Part shown: in pieces, positions 45,312-54,491 of the stretch
Layout of the letters: the number at the start of each line of letters is the position of its first letter
Position numbering within the stretch: the stretch's first letter is position 1
Origin: Antrihabitans cavernicola
GTDB lineage: Bacteria; Actinomycetota; Actinomycetes; Mycobacteriales; Mycobacteriaceae
Direction of reading: 5' to 3'
Assembly: GCF_008297975.1 (NCBI RefSeq)
Contig: NZ_VLNY01000001.1
Span: 310,001-374,000, forward strand
Length of the DNA stretch: 64,000 nt
The notes under the pieces: model-generated
What the model was told of the DNA's origin: nothing
The model's database searches: none
What the model saw: the letters and a program-made list of their open reading frames with translations, nothing else
Program-made: the position numbers and the translations under genes

Positions 45312-46226
45312 TCACCCGACGGAGGCCGGCGTCGCCACCCAGGTGTTGCAGGAGACCAACGAATTACGTTGCACGCCTTTGGTGAACCAGTCGCCGAAGT
45401 TCTGCGGAGTGCCGTGATTCGATTGCCGTCCGATCGCATCACCGCGGGTGTAGTTGTCCTGCTGCGCCATCCGCAGGCTCGGTACGTCGAATGCGGTACC
45501 CATGAACATCCCCGACAGGCATTGCGCCTGCAGTTCGGTGCGTCGGGAGAGCTCCAACCCCTGCGGCGACATCCATCCGACATCGCTGATCTGTTTGGTC
45601 GACGCGGCGAGCGTTCCACTCAGTTGCTGCAGGTGATGGCCGTACTCGTGGGCGAGCATGCTCACCGCGGCGGTCGGAATGCCTTGCGGCCCAGCGTTGG
45701 TGCCGAGATAGCTGGCCGGAACCAGATAGATCACGCCGTCGCAGTAGTAGCTGCTCTCCTCCGGGGGTCTACCGCAACTCTGCGTGCTGACGTCCGCCGT
45801 AGTCACCACAGATGCGGGCTGAAACGGCAACTTCAGCCGAGCCATCACCGGACTCCAGGCCTGATTGAGGCAGTCGAGCGCGGCGTCGAGGAAGACCTGC
45901 GTGGCCTGCGGCGTTGTCGCCCACGGGGGCAGTCGGCAGGGTCGAGTCGCGAGCGACGCCGTCGACGTCAGCGGATTGGATCCGGTGGCTTCGACCGAGA
46001 TCAGCCCCGTAGCAGCCGTGGTGGTCGGCGCCGTGGTGGTCGGGGTCGGTGTCCGAGACGTCGATGTCGGCGTCGTCGTTCGGACTTCCACCGACGCCGC
46101 GGGCCGGGTGTCTGCCGTGCTGTCGCGGCCTGAGAGCTTGATCGCGGCGATGGCACCGATGAGAAAGATGACGAGAGTGGTGACGATCAGCGCCGAGGTC
46201 ACACTTTCGCGGCGTGGAGCTGGCAC
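45312..46226 (-). CDS. Neutral zinc metallopeptidase (YpfJ family), membrane anchored
   Basis: Product of 304 residues: one N-terminal transmembrane helix (ALIVTTLVIFLIGAIAAIKL), a Thr/Pro-rich linker (~residues 40-85) and an extracytoplasmic peptidase domain with HExxH in SMLAHEYGHHLQQL, plus GVIYLVPASYL and RTELQAQCLSGMFMG, where the Glu is the probable third ligand. Four cysteines likely pair outside the cell. GTG 46226 gives the anchor; the open frame farther upstream is not homologous. Substrate unknown. The stop touches the end of the MarR-like remnant. Confidence 0.83.
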   Translation of the reverse strand: MPAPRRESVTSALIVTTLVIFLIGAIAAIKLSGRDSTADTRPAASVEVRTTTPTSTSRTPTPTTTAPTTTAATGLISVEATGSNPLTSTASLATRPCRLPPWATTPQATQVFLDAALDCLNQAWSPVMARLKLPFQPASVVTTADVSTQSCGRPPEESSYYCDGVIYLVPASYLGTNAGPQGIPTAAVSMLAHEYGHHLQQLSGTLAASTKQISDVGWMSPQGLELSRRTELQAQCLSGMFMGTAFDVPSLRMAQQDNYTRGDAIGRQSNHGTPQNFGDWFTKGVQRNSLVSCNTWVATPASVG

Positions 46227-46266
46227 TACGCAGGACCCCCTGGGGGACGATCGGTCTTTTGTCGAT

Positions 46267-47544
46267 CTAACCACGCACCTCGGCCGTCTCGGGCGGATCT
46301 GCGCGCACGCCCGGCAACCACTTGGGGACCGCTGCCGCGGCGAGGACGACCGGCACTCCCAACACTGCCAACATCGTTGCCATCGACAGCCATTCCGAGC
46401 CCAATGCGACTGCACCGAAGATCGCCAATGCGACTACCTCGCTGAGCAATCCGGACGCCGACGTGACCGTCGCGCGAGCCGGGCCTGCGATCGCATCCTG
46501 CACACGAGCCTCGGCAACGATCACCGCGTTGTTGACGATGCCGTAGCCGACACCGATCGACGCGAACCCGATCACACCCAGCAGACCCCGCCCACCGATC
46601 AGCGAGCCGATCGTCAGCAGGACGCCGGCAGCGATCAGCGCAATCGCCATCGTCGACGACCGCATCTTCGCCGTCCGACCCGCCAGCGCGGTACCGATCA
46701 CCTGCCCGATCACGGTCAAGCCGATCAGCAGCGGAACCGTCGCCGTTGCCACCCCGGCCTCGTTCGCGAGCAGCGCGAAGTACTCGTCGAACGCGGTGAA
46801 GCCGAACAGCAGCGCTACCAGCAGCACGCCGAATCGCACGGTGCGTACGCGCAGCACCTCGCCCAGTCCGGCGCGCAGCATCGCCACATAACCGGACGGT
46901 GGTCCCACGTCCGATTCTTCGACGACGGACATGGCTTTGGGCGCGCTCGGCAGCGACAACGCGAGAGCGCCGTGACCGACCGCAACCCCGACGCTGACCC
47001 AGCCCACCAGCGGATAGCCACCCAACGCGAACAGCGGCGCGGCAGCAACGGTTGCGAGCAAGTTGCAGGTTTCGGCAGCCGAGTTCGCGTATCCCATCAG
47101 CGACGCGTAGCTGGTCGTCGCGTCGCGCGCCTGCAACTCGTCGTACAGCAGCGCCTCGTAGGTGCCGGACTGCAGCGCCCCACTGATTCCCCACAGCACG
47201 AAACCCGTGGCGAATCCTGCGTACGACGGAAAGACCGTCCAGACGGCGAAACCCGCCGCCAGTAGAACAGAACCCAGGATCAGGAGCCCGCGACGCGACA
47301 CCGTATCGGCCCAGGCGCCCGACGGCACCTCGAACACGAAACCCGTGACCGACCAGATGACCAGCAGCGACGAGATCTGCGCGGTGCTCAGCCCGTGGTC
47401 GGCGAACAGCAGGGTGTAGAGCGCATAGAGCGGGATGAGGTCGCGGACGCCGTAGAAGGCGACCGCGCGAACGCCCAGCGATCGAATGCCGGACGAGCTA
47501 TGCGGGGCGGTACGACGTCAAGGGTTGGACGTGAAGAAAGCCAT
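46267..47544 (-). pseudogene. MFS transporter with nonsense codon near the N-terminus
   Basis: The frame encodes about 12 helices (AVAFYGVRDLIPLYALYTLLF as helix 1, VFEVPSGAWADTVSRRGLL as the loop 2-3 motif). Helix 1 has no usable start: an ATG at 47544 begins MAFFTSNP, but codon 9 is TGA (47520-47518) before RRTAPHSSS and helix 1. A CGA to TGA transition would explain it. The next in-frame start, GTG 47337, would lose helix 1 and yield a 356-residue protein. Either the gene is dead, a CTG/ATT start is used, or the base is a sequencing error. Confidence 0.6.
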
Positions 47545-47653
47545 GCACCAACTGTGACCGCGTCGCATCCGGTCGTCAAGAGAATTCCCAGTCGTTCGCG
47601 AATGTTACGAAAGTGACATATGAGGCTGGTGCGATTGTTGTTACGGTCACCCG

Positions 47654-48922
47654 ATGCGACTTCACAGGCGGTTCGGGCTCGTGTCGATGGTCGGCGTCGT
47701 CATCACCACGTGTGCGGTGGCGATTGCAACTCCGACTGTCGCCGATGCGCAAGGGTGCGGCGGTAGCACCGGCAGCGCAGGCACGGGTTCGGGAACCGGG
47801 AGTGCCGGTTCAGGCAGTGCTGGTTCGGGATCGGCGGGCTCAGGGTCGGCTGGATCGGGGTCGGCTGGATCGGGGTCGGCTGGTTCAGGTGCGGGCGCTG
47901 TGAACCCGATCCCCTGGCTCAACGGCCGCGACGGCCACCTCCCGAACCTGCAGGGCAGAACCCAGGCCATTTCGCATCTCACCGGACCGCTGAGTCCCAA
48001 CGACACCGTCCGGCGATTCGGCGTGCTCGGAACCGACCTCGGCATCATGTGGGACAACGGAAAAGGGCAGGTGCTCACCGCATTCGGCGACACGTTCGGG
48101 TTGACCATCAATCCGTTCTGCGGTTTCGTCGGAGACTGGCGCAGCAATGTTCTCCTGCGCAGCGGCGATCGAAACCTCTCCGACGGAATGGGATTCGACA
48201 GCGCGGCGTTGGACAGGCCGAACCATGCGAAAGAGATCATTCCCAGCCAGAAGATCGCCGGTGTGGAGATCACGGTGATCCCGACGTCCGGCATCGCCGT
48301 CGGCGATACGCAGTACATCAACTTCATGTCGGTCCGATCGTGGGGCGCCCCCGGCCACTGGGTCACCAACTTTGCCGGCGTCGCATACTCCACCGACAAC
48401 GGCGAGAACTGGACCGTCGATCCAACGACGTTGCGCCCCAACCTCCCCGGCGGGTTCGACAACTTTCAGATGGCGTCGTACCTGCAGCACGGCGACGGGT
48501 GGCTCTACCAATTCGGCACGCCCCCAGGACGTTCCGGGGACGCACGCCTTGCTCGCGTCCGACCCGAGGCTGTCCGCAACACCGCGGCCTACGAATACTG
48601 GAACGGAACCGGCTGGACCCCAACCAATCCCGGCGCCGCGGCTTCGGTCATCCCCGGGCCCGTCAGCGAACTGTCGGTGCAATGGAACGACCACTTGGGC
48701 GCATTCGTTTCGATGTACACCGACGGGTCCAACTCGATCGTGATGCGCAAAGCACCGAATCCGTGGGGTCCATGGGGCGCGCCCGACGTCTTGGTATCCA
48801 GCCGTGATGTGCCGGAACTCTATGGCGCATATATTCATCCGTGGTCGAGCGGATCGGACTTGTATTTCCTCGCAACAACATGGTCGGACTACAACGTGAT
48901 GTTGATGAGGACGACGTTGTAG
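47654..48922 (+). CDS. Secreted DUF4185 (GH183-type) protein, possible arabinan hydrolase
   Basis: Product of 422 residues: signal peptide (LVSMVGVVITTCAVAIATPTVADA), a flexible GSAGS-repeat linker (~residues 35-80) and a DUF4185 five-bladed propeller domain. Conserved segments include FGVLGTDLGIMWDNGKGQVL, AFGDTFG, DWRSNVLLRS, NFAGVAYSTDNGENWTVD and HPWSSGSDLYFLATTWSDYNVMLMRT. DUF4185 proteins were assigned to GH183, endo-D-arabinanases that cut mycobacterial arabinan, so a role in turning over arabinogalactan is plausible. It lies with other wall-directed proteins of this window but in no operon with them. Confidence 0.8.
   Translation: MRLHRRFGLVSMVGVVITTCAVAIATPTVADAQGCGGSTGSAGTGSGTGSAGSGSAGSGSAGSGSAGSGSAGSGSAGSGAGAVNPIPWLNGRDGHLPNLQGRTQAISHLTGPLSPNDTVRRFGVLGTDLGIMWDNGKGQVLTAFGDTFGLTINPFCGFVGDWRSNVLLRSGDRNLSDGMGFDSAALDRPNHAKEIIPSQKIAGVEITVIPTSGIAVGDTQYINFMSVRSWGAPGHWVTNFAGVAYSTDNGENWTVDPTTLRPNLPGGFDNFQMASYLQHGDGWLYQFGTPPGRSGDARLARVRPEAVRNTAAYEYWNGTGWTPTNPGAAASVIPGPVSELSVQWNDHLGAFVSMYTDGSNSIVMRKAPNPWGPWGAPDVLVSSRDVPELYGAYIHPWSSGSDLYFLATTWSDYNVMLMRTTL
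47801..47889 (+). repeat. 15-bp tandem repeat encoding the GSAGS linker
   Basis: The unit TGGATCGGGGTCGGC occurs twice exactly (47851-47865, 47866-47880) and several times with one to three changes around it. It encodes alternating Gly, Ser and Ala. Copy number is likely to vary between strains by slippage while keeping frame. Confidence 0.75.
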
Positions 48923-48963
48923 GAGGCGGCGCTCCGACTCGGCGAATGCGTTGCAAGACCGGG

Positions 48964-50238
48964 CTAGCCCTCCCGATCGCGCCGAATCCGCTCCCGCACC
49001 TCGGACAGCGTTCTCGGTGTGACACCGGTGACCGACCGAGTGCGTTTGCGCGACAACAGGACTCCGATTATCCCGACCGCCCAAACGACGTACTGGACGG
49101 TCCACGCAACTCGGAACGCCTCGAAGGTGTAGCCGCCCTTGGCGTCGAGGATGAAGCCCATGGCGAGGATCACCAACAACGTCGCCAAGAAGCCTCCGAT
49201 GTTGACCATCCCCTGCGCGGTGCCCAGATTGGCACTCGGATTGAAGGTGCGCGCGTAGTCGAATCCCACAGCAGACCCGGGCCCACCGACGGAGATCACG
49301 ACCACCAACAGCGCCAACAGCCACACGGGAGCCCGCTCCGGCAGCATCAGCACCACGGTCCACATCAACGCGTTGCTCACCATGATGAACAGAACCAGCC
49401 AGGACCGCCTGTTCGGATAGCGACCCGTGAGGACTCCGATCACGATGCCCGACACGATCGCCGACAACACCGACAAACTCAGCAACCCGCCGGCCGCACC
49501 GGACGACAACCCCTGACCCGACGTGAGATACGGCAACCCCCACATGAGTGCGAACGTCGTGATCGAGAACTGTGTACCCAGGTGCGAAAAGAAGCCGAGC
49601 CGAGTTCCCGGCCGAAACCACACGTCCCGAATCGATCGGGCAGTATCGCGCAACGTCACCTTCTCGGCGACCACTGCCAAACCGGGCGGTGCGTTGCGGA
49701 CGACCGCGAGCACCAGCACCACGATCAGCACCCCGAGCGCCGCTGCCGAACCGAACGCTACCGACCAGCCCGGCCCGTAGAGCAGTGCGAGAAACGGTAC
49801 GGCCGAGAGGATTTGGCCGATCTGACCGAGGATGCCCGTCAACTGGGTCACCAGTGGCACGCGGCGTGGGGCGAACCACTGCGGCACAAGGCGCAGCACG
49901 GAAATGAAGGTCAACGCATCGCCGACGCCGACGACGGCGCGCGCCCCGATCGCCAGCGGAAGCGACTCGGTCATGGCGAGAGTGAGCTGCCCGGCCGCCA
50001 TGATCGCCGCGCCGGACGCGATGAGCACCCGCGATCCGAATCGATCCAGCATGACGCCGGCCGGAATCTGCATGGCTGCGTACACGACAACCTGGAGCAC
50101 GACGAACGACGACAGCACAGTCGGAGCCACGTCGAACCTGGCGGCAGCGTCGATCCCGGAGACGCCGAACGTGGTGCGGTGCATGACACCGACTACGTAC
50201 GCGAGAACTCCGGCAGACCAGACAACCCAAGCGCGCAC
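48964..50238 (-). CDS. MFS transporter
   Basis: Membrane transporter of 424 residues with 12 helices. MFS features: GVMLDRFGSRVLIASGAAIM (loop 2-3), GARAVVGVGDALTFISVLRLVPQWFAPRR and GVLTGRYPNRRSW (loop 8-9). The long C-terminal tail is basic (RKRTRSVTG...VRERIRRDREG). Substrate unknown; nitrate/oxalate- or anion:cation-type symporters look similar. Its start lies beyond the strong hairpin at 50250-50294, which may separate it from the phosphorylase gene. Confidence 0.84.
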   Translation of the reverse strand: MRAWVVWSAGVLAYVVGVMHRTTFGVSGIDAAARFDVAPTVLSSFVVLQVVVYAAMQIPAGVMLDRFGSRVLIASGAAIMAAGQLTLAMTESLPLAIGARAVVGVGDALTFISVLRLVPQWFAPRRVPLVTQLTGILGQIGQILSAVPFLALLYGPGWSVAFGSAAALGVLIVVLVLAVVRNAPPGLAVVAEKVTLRDTARSIRDVWFRPGTRLGFFSHLGTQFSITTFALMWGLPYLTSGQGLSSGAAGGLLSLSVLSAIVSGIVIGVLTGRYPNRRSWLVLFIMVSNALMWTVVLMLPERAPVWLLALLVVVISVGGPGSAVGFDYARTFNPSANLGTAQGMVNIGGFLATLLVILAMGFILDAKGGYTFEAFRVAWTVQYVVWAVGIIGVLLSRKRTRSVTGVTPRTLSEVRERIRRDREG

Positions 50239-50249
50239 GATCCCAGCCT

Positions 50250-50294
50250 ATCCGTTGCGATTCCTCCCGGTATCCGGGAGGAATCGCAACCGAT
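50250..50294. terminator. Long hairpin between phosphorylase and MFS genes
   Basis: GTTGCGATTCCTCCCGG (50254-50270) and its exact complement (50274-50290) enclose a three-base loop TAT; three more pairs follow beyond a single mismatch on each side. No T-tract follows on either strand. It sits immediately after the phosphorylase stop and 16 bases before the MFS start, so it could terminate transcription, shield mRNA ends, or be a copy of a dispersed palindrome. Confidence 0.6.
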
Positions 50295-51040
50295 CAACGC
50301 TGACTTAGCTCCATCACTATCTGCAACAAGGCCTTTCGGAGGCGAAGCGTGTTGGAGTCGAGCTGCTCGCGCACCAACTCCTGACTGACCGGCCACGGGG
50401 TGTCACCGATGACATCGTGGTCCGTTACCAGTGCGATGCACGTGTAGGACATGCCGAGTTCGCGAGCAAGTGCAGCTTCGGGATACGGGGTCATGCTGAT
50501 CAGATCCCAGCCCTGCGCTGCGTACCAACGCGATTCGGCTCGCGTCGAGAAGCGCGGCCCACGGATGGCGACCATGACGCCGCCGTCGTTAACGATCCAG
50601 CCGTTCTTGCGGAGCGTCGAGACAACGGTCTGCCGTGTCGACGCGCAAAACGGTTCCGCGAACGAGATGTGCACGTCGTCGTCGTGGAAGGTGTCGTCGG
50701 TGCGACCGGTCCGATCGACTAACTGGTCGGGGACCACAAGGGACCCGACTCCGATTGCCGACCGCAGCGACCCGGACGGCGTCGGGGCCAAGATCGTGCG
50801 AATTCCCAAGCTGTGCAACGCCCAGATGTTGGCTCGCGCGTTGATGCGGTGCGGAGGAATGTCGCGATTGCGGCCAGTTCGCGTGAGGTAGGCGAGCCTG
50901 CGTCCCTCGAAGGTTCCGAGCACAATGTTGTCGGAGGCAGGGCCGTATGGGGTTTCGACCTCGATCTGTTCGGCGTCGTCGAGCAACCCGTAGTAGCCCC
51001 AGGTTCCCAGCACCGCAACAGTGGGTGTCGGCTCAGACAT
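50294..51040 (-). CDS. MTA/purine nucleoside phosphorylase family protein
   Basis: Product of 248 residues in the PNP/MTAP family: VAVLGTWGYYGLLDDAEQI, LTRTGRNRDIPPHRINARANIWAL, LAPTPSGSLRSAIGVGSLVVPDQLVDRTGRTDDTF, RGPRFSTRAESRWY and SMTPYPEAALARELGMSYTCIALVTDHD. These match S-methyl-5'-thioadenosine phosphorylases of the trimeric class, including the purine-site Asp in LVTDHD. It would release adenine from methylthioadenosine for methionine salvage. Its start overlaps the DctA stop by eight bases, so the two are coupled. Confidence 0.85.
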   Translation of the reverse strand: MSEPTPTVAVLGTWGYYGLLDDAEQIEVETPYGPASDNIVLGTFEGRRLAYLTRTGRNRDIPPHRINARANIWALHSLGIRTILAPTPSGSLRSAIGVGSLVVPDQLVDRTGRTDDTFHDDDVHISFAEPFCASTRQTVVSTLRKNGWIVNDGGVMVAIRGPRFSTRAESRWYAAQGWDLISMTPYPEAALARELGMSYTCIALVTDHDVIGDTPWPVSQELVREQLDSNTLRLRKALLQIVMELSQR

Positions 51041-52469
51041 TCTGACTCGCAACCTGTTCGGTGGTCGACGTCGTCGGCAACGCTGCCGGTGCGGGCTTGA
51101 TCGCCACGGAATCCATTGCATCGCCGTGCTGTTCACCACCGGGGTGCGGGTGCGCTGCAACGTCGTCCGGATCGTCGGGAGTGATCTTCCCGTCTAGCAC
51201 GGCACGCATCTTGTCCTTGTCAAGCAGCCCTTCCCAATTGGCGACGACGAAGGTGGCGAGGCAGTTACCGAGCAGGTTGGTGAACACGCGCATGGAGTCC
51301 ATCAAACGATCTGCGCCGAGAAGCAGTGCGACGGCGGCGACGGGGAACGCACCGATGGCCGCGGCCGTCGCGGACAATGCGACGAACGCCGAACCAGGTA
51401 CGCCCGCCATACCTTTCGAGCTGAGGATCAGGATTCCCATGATCGCGAGCTGCTGGCCGAAGCCGAGGTCGACGCCGACAGCTTGCGCAAGGAAGATCAT
51501 TGCGAGCGACAGGTAGATCGCAGCTCCGTCGAGGTTGAACGAATAGCCGGTGGGAATCACGAGACCTACTACGGCGCGGTCACATCCGGCGTTGTCGAGC
51601 TTCTTGATGATGCGTGGCATGACTGCCTCGGACGATCCCGTACCCAACGCCAGCATGAACTCTTCCCGGCAGTACTTGATGAACTTCCACGCATTGAGAC
51701 CGGTGATCGCCCACACCACGAGCGACAGCACGACGATGAAGATGATCGCCGCGCCGTAGCAAGCGAGGATCAGCATGCCGAACGACTTGAGTGAGCCAGC
51801 GCCGTAGTTGCCCACGGTGAAGGCCATTGCACCGAATGCGCCGAGCGGTGCGAGGTACATGATGTAGCCGACGATGCGGAAGATGACGTGCAGCGCTTGG
51901 TCGATGACGTCCATCAGTATCGGCGGTGCCGACTCGCTGAACGACGCCAACGCGACACCGAAAAGAATCGCGAACAGCAGCACCTGCAGCAGGTTGTTCT
52001 GCGCAAAAGCGTCGAACACGCTGGTCGGAATGATGTTCATGACGAACTCGACACCGCCGGGGAGGTGCCCGCCCTGCGTCTTCTGGTCCAGCGCGGTGGT
52101 GTCCAGCGTCGCCGGGTCGACGTTCAGACCGCTGCCGGGATGAACGACATTGGCGATCAGCAGTCCGAGCGCCAATGCGCAGGTGGTTCCCGCCGTGAAC
52201 CAGAGCAGGGCCTTGACGCCGATCGAACCCAGCGCCTTCATGCTCCCAACCTTGGCGATGCCCGTGACGATCACGAGGAAGATCAGCGGCGCGACGATCA
52301 TCTTGATCAGCTTGATAAAGCCTTCACCCAGCGGACCCAGATGGTGGGAGAAGGTCGGGAAGAACACACCGGTGGCGATGCCGAGCGCAATGCCCATCAA
52401 GACTTGGACGAACAAGGAGCGGTACCACGGCTGCTTCTTGGGTTTGGTGGCGGTTGCTACATCGGACAC
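51033..52469 (-). CDS. Dicarboxylate/amino acid:cation symporter (DAACS family)
   Basis: Membrane transporter of 478 residues closely resembling DctA: PWYRSLFVQVLMGIALGIATG, FIKLIKMIVAPLIFLVIVTG, LGTGSSEAVMPRIIKKL (serine-rich hairpin), VVGLVIPTGYSFNLDGAAIYLSLA, ILSSKGMAGVPGSAFVAL and GADRLMDSMRVFTNLLGN. It imports C4-dicarboxylates or glutamate/aspartate with protons or sodium. The C-terminal ~60 residues are polar and likely unstructured. A good inverted repeat lies upstream at 52498-52518. Downstream overlap with the phosphorylase gene suggests an operon. Confidence 0.87.
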   Translation of the reverse strand: MSDVATATKPKKQPWYRSLFVQVLMGIALGIATGVFFPTFSHHLGPLGEGFIKLIKMIVAPLIFLVIVTGIAKVGSMKALGSIGVKALLWFTAGTTCALALGLLIANVVHPGSGLNVDPATLDTTALDQKTQGGHLPGGVEFVMNIIPTSVFDAFAQNNLLQVLLFAILFGVALASFSESAPPILMDVIDQALHVIFRIVGYIMYLAPLGAFGAMAFTVGNYGAGSLKSFGMLILACYGAAIIFIVVLSLVVWAITGLNAWKFIKYCREEFMLALGTGSSEAVMPRIIKKLDNAGCDRAVVGLVIPTGYSFNLDGAAIYLSLAMIFLAQAVGVDLGFGQQLAIMGILILSSKGMAGVPGSAFVALSATAAAIGAFPVAAVALLLGADRLMDSMRVFTNLLGNCLATFVVANWEGLLDKDKMRAVLDGKITPDDPDDVAAHPHPGGEQHGDAMDSVAIKPAPAALPTTSTTEQVASQNV

Positions 52470-52779
52470 GGTGCCCTCCTCGGGCTAGCGATACCAAAAC
52501 TTCCGTATTGTGGAAGTTACTTTTCATATCTTGATACCGAGTGAACCGCGTCACATTTTGCATGTCAAGAGACGCGCGAAAGAAATTGCCGCAATGCGAA
52601 TATTAGGTTTCGGCATGCGGAAATGTACCGTTTGGTACGGGGCTTACAGGCTGCGACGAGGCCCCAGGATCAGACCGCAGAATCACACGTGAATACTCCC
52701 AAACCTGCTGATGCAGTACCAGATTCGGGACTATGGGCCGCTCACAATCGGAAGTCTAAGCGCTGTGATCCAGGCCACT
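52470..52779. promoter_or_regulatory. 310-bp intergenic region upstream of the symporter gene and after serS
   Basis: No gene or tRNA is visible. AACTTCC-N7-GGAAGTT (52498-52518) is a likely operator for the symporter gene, whose start is about 30 bases away. GTACC-GTTT-GGTAC (52625-52638) and GGGGC...GCCCC (52639-52665) could form hairpins that end serS transcription, although no T-tract follows. The segment near 52600-52640 is more AT-rich than its surroundings. Confidence 0.4.
52498..52518. promoter_or_regulatory. Inverted repeat upstream of the dicarboxylate symporter
   Basis: Seven-base perfect arms (AACTTCC and GGAAGTT) with a seven-base centre, 21 bases in all, lying 29 bases upstream of the symporter start. 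The spacing fits a dimeric repressor or activator. No regulator gene is next to the symporter, so the protein must be encoded elsewhere. Confidence 0.5.
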
Positions 52780-54036
52780 CTACGGCCGCAACACATCCGT
52801 CCCGACAAACGGCACCAAGGCAGCTGGCACCCGCACCGATCCGTCGGCCTGCTGGTGGTTCTCGAGGATCGCAACGATCCAGCGCGTCGTGGCCAAGGTT
52901 CCGTTGAGGGTGGCGGCGATCTGCGGCTTGTTGTTCTCGTCGCGGTAGCGGACGCTGAGCCTGCGCGCCTGGAACGTCGTGCAGTTCGACGTCGACGTCA
53001 GCTCGCGGTAGGCCTGCTGCGTCGGAACCCAGGCTTCACAGTCGAACTTGCGCGCCGCCGACGACCCGAGATCGCCTGCAGCAACATCGATTACCCGATA
53101 CGGCACCTCGATCGCGGCGAGCATGTCGCGTTCCCAACCGAGCAACCGCTGGTGCTCAGCGTCGGCGTCCTCGGGCTTGCAGTAGGTGAACATCTCCACC
53201 TTGTCGAACTGGTGGACACGGATGATGCCGCGGGTGTCCTTGCCGTAACTGCCCGCCTCGCGACGGAAGCACGACGACCAGCCCGCATACCGCTTCGGCC
53301 CGTTGTTCAAATCCAGGATTTCGCCCGAATGAAAGCCTGCCATAGGCACTTCCGAGGTTCCGACCAGATACAGATCGTCTTCTTCGAGGTGGTAGACCTC
53401 CGCCGAGTGCGCGCCGAGGAAGCCGGTGCCCGCCATGATCTCCGGGCGCACAAGCACCGGCGGAATCATCATGGTGAACCCGTTGGCCATCGCCTTCTGC
53501 GCGGCGAGCTGCAGCATGCCGAGCTGCAGCATCGCCCCGAAGCCGGTCATGAAATAGAAGCGCGCACCGGAGACCTTGGCGCCGCGCTCCATGTCGAAGA
53601 GGTTCAGCGACTCGCCGAGCTCCAGATGATCCTTGGGTTCGAAGTCGAACGTCGGTAGCTCGCCGACGGTCTCGAGAACTATGAAGTCTTCCTCGCCGCC
53701 CGCGGGTGCACCCTCCTGGACGACGTTCGAGATCGCCCGGTGGGCCGCGTCCAACGCGGCGTCGCCTGCGGTCTGCGCAACCTCGGCTTCCTTGACCTTC
53801 GCGGCAAGTTCCTGAGAGCCGGCGAGCAGCGCGGGGCGTTCCTCCGGGCTGGCCTTGCCGACCTTCTTTCCGAGCGCCTTCTGCTCGGCGCGAATGTTGT
53901 CGGCGGCGGCCACGGCGGCGCGGCGACTCGTATCGACCTCGAGCAGCGCGTCGACCAGGGCTGGATCTTCGCCCCTCGCCCGCTGCGATGCACGCACGAC
54001 GTCGGGGTTCTCTCGCACGAATCTCAGGTCAATCAC
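52780..54036 (-). CDS. serS: Seryl-tRNA synthetase
   Basis: Charges tRNA-Ser with serine. The 418-residue product begins [24 protein letters not shown] and has the N-terminal tRNA-binding coiled coil (residues ~30-105). Class II motifs follow: motif 2 [24 protein letters not shown] and motif 3 near the end ([18 protein letters not shown]), with the serine-specific [16 protein letters not shown] 54036 is the conserved start; the longer open frame is not homologous. Position corresponds to Rv3834c. The ankyrin gene lies 11 bases upstream on the same strand. Confidence 0.96.
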   Translation of the reverse strand: MIDLRFVRENPDVVRASQRARGEDPALVDALLEVDTSRRAAVAAADNIRAEQKALGKKVGKASPEERPALLAGSQELAAKVKEAEVAQTAGDAALDAAHRAISNVVQEGAPAGGEEDFIVLETVGELPTFDFEPKDHLELGESLNLFDMERGAKVSGARFYFMTGFGAMLQLGMLQLAAQKAMANGFTMMIPPVLVRPEIMAGTGFLGAHSAEVYHLEEDDLYLVGTSEVPMAGFHSGEILDLNNGPKRYAGWSSCFRREAGSYGKDTRGIIRVHQFDKVEMFTYCKPEDADAEHQRLLGWERDMLAAIEVPYRVIDVAAGDLGSSAARKFDCEAWVPTQQAYRELTSTSNCTTFQARRLSVRYRDENNKPQIAATLNGTLATTRWIVAILENHQQADGSVRVPAALVPFVGTDVLRP

Positions 54037-54047
54037 GACTCTGCAGC

Positions 54048-54437
54048 CTACTGACCGTTTTCCGGCTGCAGCAGGCCGAGGTAATCGGAGCGGCCGAACA
54101 TCGTCGCGGCGTCGACGGCCGACGGGTGCCCGGTCGTCGGATCCGCACCCGCGCGCACCAACGCCGCCACCACGTCGTCTTCGCCCTTGAAGACCGCACC
54201 TGCGAGCGGGGTCTGGCCCTTGTCGTTCGCTCGGTTCACGTCCGCCCCGTGTTCGATCAGTGTCGACACCGTCGTCGCATGTCCGTGATAGGCGGCGAGC
54301 ATCAAGAGCGTGTCGCCGTTCTGGTTGCACAGGTTCACCGGCGTCCCTGCGTCCAGGTACTGAGCCAGCGTGTCCGACGCACCCTCGCGGGCCATCGCGA
54401 ACAGCCGGTTTGCCAGATTTTGGACATCTTCGCTCAT
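54048..54437 (-). CDS. Ankyrin-repeat protein
   Basis: Small cytosolic protein of 129 residues made of about three ankyrin repeats: [54 protein letters not shown] and [20 protein letters not shown]. These are protein-interaction modules; no partner is obvious. ATG 54437 begins the conserved part. It is followed 11 bases later by serS, so it is probably co-transcribed with it, and is divergent from the septum-formation gene. Confidence 0.82.
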   Translation of the reverse strand: MSEDVQNLANRLFAMAREGASDTLAQYLDAGTPVNLCNQNGDTLLMLAAYHGHATTVSTLIEHGADVNRANDKGQTPLAGAVFKGEDDVVAALVRAGADPTTGHPSAVDAATMFGRSDYLGLLQPENGQ

Positions 54438-54491
54438 GACTTGCCAAGCTACGCTGCGCTCCACGAGAGCGACCGGGCATGATGGAGCGCG

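Noticed and set aside
47885-50230. A 781-codon minus-strand frame spanning the DUF4185 and MFS genes
   Set aside because: It runs through parts of two well-supported genes and contains no recognisable domain; it is a GC-bias shadow.
52470-52779. A tRNA or small RNA gene beside serS
   Set aside because: No cloverleaf, T-loop GTTC or CCA-end sequence can be drawn; only short hairpins are present.
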